Origin: Nilaparvata lugens
Taxonomy: Eukaryota > Arthropoda > Insecta > Hemiptera > Delphacidae
DNA: 64,000 nt
NCBI RefSeq assembly: GCF_014356525.2
Contig: NC_052510.1
Coordinates: 60,127,274 to 60,191,273, forward strand
Reading direction: 5' to 3'
Position numbers and translations under genes: made by a program. Positions 59,601 through 64,000 of the stretch are shown one piece after another (position 1 is the first letter of the stretch; every line of letters begins with the position of its first letter). Below the pieces are notes generated by a model that ran no database searches, had not been told where the DNA came from, and saw only the letters and a list, made by a program, of their open reading frames with translations.

Positions 59601-62323
59601 TTGTTCTTCTTGACTCAGATAATACTGCAATATTGTAGTTGAACTTTTGTATCCAGAACCGTTGAAAATCATTTGTAAACTCGAGAGTAGGCTAATTGTA
59701 ATCTCTGAGGATTCAAGCTTCAATCCTGTTTCTCAGCTTAGCTTCATCATATTATTCTTCTTTAGAAAATGATAGATGGATAGAGTTTAGAATTAATGAT
59801 CTCTTGAACACTTTAGGTCGTTTTAATTGATTTGATAGTGTTTCTATAGGATTCTGGAACGGAATTCACATAATCTTGAGCTCACCATTATTTTCTTCAA
59901 CATTTGAAGCTAAAAAGCTTTTATGAGTCTATAAAATTTTCACTTTACACATTGAGAGATTAAGGTGCTAGGCTATAGTGAGGTCCACGTTATAATGGCA
60001 GTATTTGATTAACATTGATGTTGCTGTCATTGTCCATCATTCGACATAGAAGATTGCGCTATCCTTTTCTAGCTCCATAACATAGTCAGATAGACAGATA
60101 CTATTTTTAACAAATAGAAATATACATAATTGATAGGATATTCAATTATAAAAATGTATTCTTTGATCATGAAAAAAAATTTCTTGACGTAAAACATATT
60201 GATTATTTTAAACAAGAATTAATATTACAACATAGCGCCATCAGCTATCCTCTAAAAAACATCTTATTTTTCAAATCATTATTACCTTCCTAACAGTGAG
60301 TAGTTTAATCAACTATCAAATGATTGATATATTTAATAATATTATAGTTGAAAAAACAACTTTGTGATTTATTTGAAGAATTAGAATGAATATTACATCA
60401 TAGCGCCATCAGCTATCCTTTACAGAAGACAGTGGCAAAGCAGAGAATATGCAACGATGATCTCCTATCTTCACTGCTATATAACGTGGGCCTAACTATA
60501 CTGTAGTATGCTACTTGTCGATACCGTTAGTAGATATATTCATTCCATAGTGTCCTTATTTGATTGAATTCACGAACAATTAAAAAAAGACTTAACATAT
60601 AATTAAGTAGATCACAAAAATTAGACTATATTTATTATTATTTCCCTTATTAAAATTTCCCTTACTGTTGGTAATTGACTTCTCATGGTCACAAGCTAAT
60701 TATATCTTGAGTTGCTATAAAGTTTTCTCTGTATTATTTGATAGTTAATTGAACTACTCAGTAAGGGAATAATGATACCAATCATAACATGTTTTAAATT
60801 TTTTGAAACTTGTTGCAGTTGTTGTTTAGAGATCACGATTCCTCGAAAGTAGTCTATGTTTGAACATTGATTCTCATATATTATAAATATTTAAAAATAT
60901 ATATTATAATCAAATTTTGAAGAGTATCACATTGATTTGCTTCCCAAAAGTTGCATTTTAAATGAATAATATTGATTGATGGAAAAACAATTTTGTGATA
61001 TATTTGAATCTATATTAAATTCAAGGAACTGTTTCATTCTAAGAACATTGAATCTATTATATCAAAGATGAGGATAACGTATTAACATGTTAGGGAGAAC
61101 ATCAAATTATGGAATTTGGTTGCAATTTCATTTGAACTATTGAATGTTGTTGTGTGAATTTGAAATTGAATATTGATTTGAATTTTTTTCACTAATGAGT
61201 GGTTCTCTGTTTTTTAGGCCAGAATGTTAACAACAGGAACCAGTTCGTGAACCAGTACCAGAACCAGGTCAACCAGGTCCAGAACCAGAACCAGATCAAC
61301 AACCAGAACCAGAACCAGGTCCAGAACCAGAACCAGATCAACAACCAGAACCAGAACCAGGTCCAGAACCAGAACCAGGTCCAGAACCAGAACCAGATCA
61401 ACAACCAGAACCAGATCAACAACCAGAACCAGGTCCAGAACCAGAACCAGATCAACAACCAGAACCAGATCACCAAGAACCAGAACATCCAGGTTGAGAA
61501 CCTCATCAACAACCAGGTCCAGAACCAGATCACCAAGAACCAGATCAAGAACAACCAGAACCAGGTCAACACCAACCAGAACCAGAACAACCAGGTCCAG
61601 AACCAGATCTACCAGAACCAGGACAACCAGGTCGAGAACTTCTACACCAACCAGAACCAGGTCAACACCAACCAGGTCAACCAGATCCAGAACCAGAACC
61701 AGATCCAGAACCAGAACCAGATCCAGACCCAGAACCAGATCAACCAGAACCAGAACAACCAGGTTGAGAACTTCTTCAACAACCAGAACCAGGTCAACAA
61801 TGTGAACAACCAGTACCAGAACCAGAAGAATCAGTTCTACAACAAGTACCAGAACCAGAAGTACAACACCCAGAACCAGAACAACCAGTTCCAGAACCAG
61901 AACAACCAGTTCCAGAACCAGTACAACAACCAGAACCAGAACCAGGTCAACCAGTACAACAACCAGAACCAGTACCAGAACCAGGTCAACCAGTACACCA
62001 ACCAGAACCAGTACCAGAACCAGGTCAACCAGTTCAACAACCAGAACCAGAACCAGGTTAACCAGTACAACAACCAGAACCAGAACAACCAGGTCAACCA
62101 GTACCAGAACAACCAGGTCTACCAGTACCAGAACCAGAACAACCAGTTCCAGAACCAGGTTAACCAGTTCACCAACCAGAACCAGTTCACCAACCAGAAC
62201 CAGTTCAACAACCAGAACCAGTTCAACAACCAGAACCAGTACACCAACCAGGTTACCAGCCAGAACCAGATTGAGACCAACCAGAACACCGGTATCTTCC
62301 AGGCTATCAAGTCTTTCTTCTAA
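56622..62323 (+). CDS. Gene C: secreted Asn/Gln-rich low-complexity repeat protein
   Basis: CDS is join(56622..57441, 61218..62323), 641 aa. Signal peptide and first ~20 mature residues match genes A and B. Exon 1 is longer (extra PFYSQNNN and [10 protein letters not shown] units), exon 2 shorter, with more [12 protein letters not shown] repeats early on. Cys107 is the only mature cysteine. The QVEN landmarks are at 365, 411 and 455, and the tail [12 protein letters not shown] is identical. Splice sites AATG|GTGAGT and TTTTTTAG|GC are in phase 1 (split Gly274). It is the most diverged copy, yet frame, landmarks and splice junctions are intact, so it is likely functional. The function is unknown. 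Confidence 0.85.
58073..58745 (+). repeat. Tandem array in gene C intron, four units
   Basis: TCTCTTGC(G/C)AATTTTGT at 58073, 58241, 58432 and 58599 (periods 168, 191, 167). Each unit carries ATTAATGGCTCAAGGCAAGG-like and ATGCAACATCTATAAGACAT-like blocks. Genes A and B have the homologous block once (25610 and 38990). Confidence 0.8.
59973..60501 (+). mobile_element. MITE family B, long copy inside gene C intron
   Basis: CTATAGTGAGGTCCACGTTA to TATAACGTGGGCCTAACTAT; the interior contains a duplicated piece (CATAGCGCCATCAGCTATCC twice), explaining the ~529 bp length. Confidence 0.65.
61218..62323 (+). repeat. Coding tandem-repeat array of gene C exon 2
   Basis: CCAGAA-type hexamers with CAGATCAACAACCAGAAC units early and CAGTACAACAACCAGAAC units later. 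Same codon habits as the other copies. Confidence 0.9.
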
Positions 62324-62351
62324 GCTCCTGCATAGATGAAACTTTAAACTG

Positions 62352-62357
62352 AATAAA
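62352..62357 (+). other. Gene C poly(A) signal
   Basis: AATAAA 29 bases after the stop codon, as in genes A and B. Confidence 0.7.
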
Positions 62358-62569
62358 TTTGCATAAAACCTTACAAAATTCTTCTCATTCCAACCTCAAA
62401 CACTTCTAGCTATACTCTAAGTACCAAAGTTATTGAATATTCATCAATAATCTTCATAGTCATAAAAAAATAGTACCTTATCATGTCTTACATGGAATTC
62501 TTAACAATCTCAACTCAAAAGACTCATTATATATAGACTCATTACATAGGTATTATATATGTATAATAC

Positions 62570-62843
62570 CATAGAGAAATAATAGCGTAAGTAGATATCC
62601 CATGGTATAGGGCGTTTATGTCGCAACTTTCACTGTTATCTCAAGCTGATAGTCCACGTAGTTCTTTCCTGTGAAGCTTTATGACGCTGGTAGTCTCTCA
62701 TACTGTGCCGTTCATACACTCTTACCCGGTCAAAACAGTAAAAAACGACAATAATCGACAGTAATCGGCTTGAGATAACAGTAAAAGTTGCGACATAAAC
62801 GCCCTATACCATGGGATATCTACTTACGCTATTGTTCTCTATG
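62570..62843. mobile_element. MITE family A with 7-bp target duplication
   Basis: CATAGAGAAATAATAGCGTA to TTCTCTATG, flanked by ATAATAC on both sides (62563-62569 and 62844-62850). Confidence 0.8.
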
Positions 62844-62850
62844 ATAATAC

Positions 62851-64000
62851 ATAGGTATTATATATGTATAATACCTAACGACAATACCTTGGTGTATGAT
62901 ATATTTGAAAGTCATATTCTTTATATTTCCTATAAGATCCAAGTGGTTTGGAGCACTTGGCTCATTTAATTTGGTTCAAACTCTCAAACTACTCGAGTTT
63001 TTGAATATACTGTTCAATCCTACCTACAATAACATGTCTTAACAATATTCACTTTAAACGCAGTATAATTCAATGATTCTCTGTTCCTTTGAATCACTAC
63101 AAATCCAGTTATTGTATTCCTGAATAAATTAAATAATAGATTAGAAATCTAACTTCAATTCAATAAAAATTGTGGATAAAGAATGGAATCCAACTTCAAT
63201 TCAATAAACTTGCGCATGAAGAATGAAGCTGACCCAATTATTAGGAAGTCATTCCACGCGAATAAATCCAGAGCGAAATGAGAAAATCCAAAATGGAATA
63301 ATTTCACAATGGTGGAAATCGATATCACACTACAGCACAAACCGACTCGCATGCACTAAAACATTTATATCACATCTCCATGTCGCTCCGTCAATAAATC
63401 TGAATGTTTGATCTAGTTTTTATCTCCGCACGAGCTCGGCCAATAATTTTTGTACCAATTAAGTAGAGAGCTAGATTACTGGATCCATGCTGTATCACTC
63501 TGGAAGTATCAAGTCTTTATAATCCAATTCTATCACTCTTCTGTGTAACAAATCAAATTCCGATTTGTTCGCTCAGAGTTTTGAAGCCATAAAAGTTTAA
63601 TCGAGGTAGTGTAATTTCATTTGCACAGCATTTTCATACCTTCATAGTTTTTTCCAAAGAGCAATACTTCAGTCTTTCATTTCATTAACAAAAAGTTTGA
63701 TTGAATTTGACCATCAAAGCGAAGAGTACTTGTATTAATAGAAGTAACTACATTTTGTAAAATATCAAAAAGCTTCAACGCAAATTTGTAGATTGTTAGA
63801 ATGTAGAAAGCTACACTGCACCAACTGGAAACATCGCCCTATATTTGGAAAGATAAATTTACGCTATACCATAGAATAAACAATTATTTTTTTTATAATA
63901 GGTAATAGGTAATTTCATCTACCTATAGGTTTTCTCTGGCTGTATGTTTTGAGAGCAATACACTACAGGCTAGAGTTTGAATTGCTATACAAACTTTAAA
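62851..64000. other. Gene-free right edge
   Basis: Up to about 63400 it matches the 3' flank of gene B; 63540-63640 matches 47840-47900. No gene or complete element seen. Confidence 0.5.

Larger units (their letters stand above)
57442..61217 (+). other. Gene C intron (3776 bp, phase 1)
   Basis: GT at 57442 and AG at 61216-61217. About twice the length of the other two introns because of a four-unit tandem array (58073-58745), a MITE family B insertion (59973-60501) and other inserted sequence including a decayed LINE 3' hairpin at 57628-57657. Confidence 0.8.
53300..63410 (+). repeat. Segmental-duplication unit 3 (carries gene C)
   Basis: Matches unit 2 at 54200-55190, at the upstream flank (about 55480-55700), through promoter and gene C, and at 62340-63400. 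More diverged than units 1 and 2 are from each other. Boundaries are approximate. Confidence 0.7.

Overview
The window looks like AT-rich, repeat-laden nuclear DNA from an insect, most likely a sap-feeding hemipteran. I lean towards a delphacid planthopper because several interspersed repeats look familiar from that group; this is recognition, not a search result. No prokaryotic features, rRNA genes, CRISPR arrays or viral genes were seen. The only convincing protein-coding genes are three tandem, same-strand paralogues of one unusual two-exon gene.

The genes are: gene A, join(24353..25127, 26847..28087), 671 aa; gene B, join(37723..38491, 40217..41469), 673 aa; gene C, join(56622..57441, 61218..62323), 641 aa. 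Each encodes a secreted, extremely asparagine/glutamine-rich low-complexity protein. Shared parts are an identical signal peptide, a short non-repetitive N-terminal block, a Tyr/Asn-rich segment with a single cysteine, long Asn-Gln repeats carrying three ordered QVEN landmarks, and an invariant hydrophobic/basic tail ending [12 protein letters not shown]. The intron is phase 1 at the same place in all three (GTGAGT donor, TAG acceptor). The core promoter is nearly identical, with the TATA box exactly 60 bp before the ATG. I do not recognise the family. An extracellular gel, sheath, coating or adhesive made in a secretory gland is the best inference.

Layout: 0-21.8 kb holds no gene. It contains nested transposons (a Helitron-like element, foldback elements, MITEs, LINE 3' ends), a 132-bp minisatellite at 14.4-14.9 kb and a ~110-bp array at 19.5-20.15 kb. 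From 21.8 to 63.4 kb the sequence consists of three diverged segmental-duplication units (about 21.8-29.0, 29.4-43.1 and 53.3-63.4 kb), each with one gene. Units 1 and 2 are the closest pair; unit 3 is more diverged and serves as outgroup. It polarises a clean ~170-bp inversion in unit 2 and supplies empty sites for two MITE insertions. Between units 2 and 3 (43-53 kb) lie Helitron-like elements, nested palindromic repeats and broken non-LTR retrotransposon reverse-transcriptase tails.

The three genes probably act together as one product family. Near-identical promoters suggest co-expression in one tissue. The conserved ends with freely varying repeats suggest selection on the termini, composition and approximate length. 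Nearly all codons in the repeats end in G or C despite the AT-rich surroundings, consistent with (but not proof of) very high expression.
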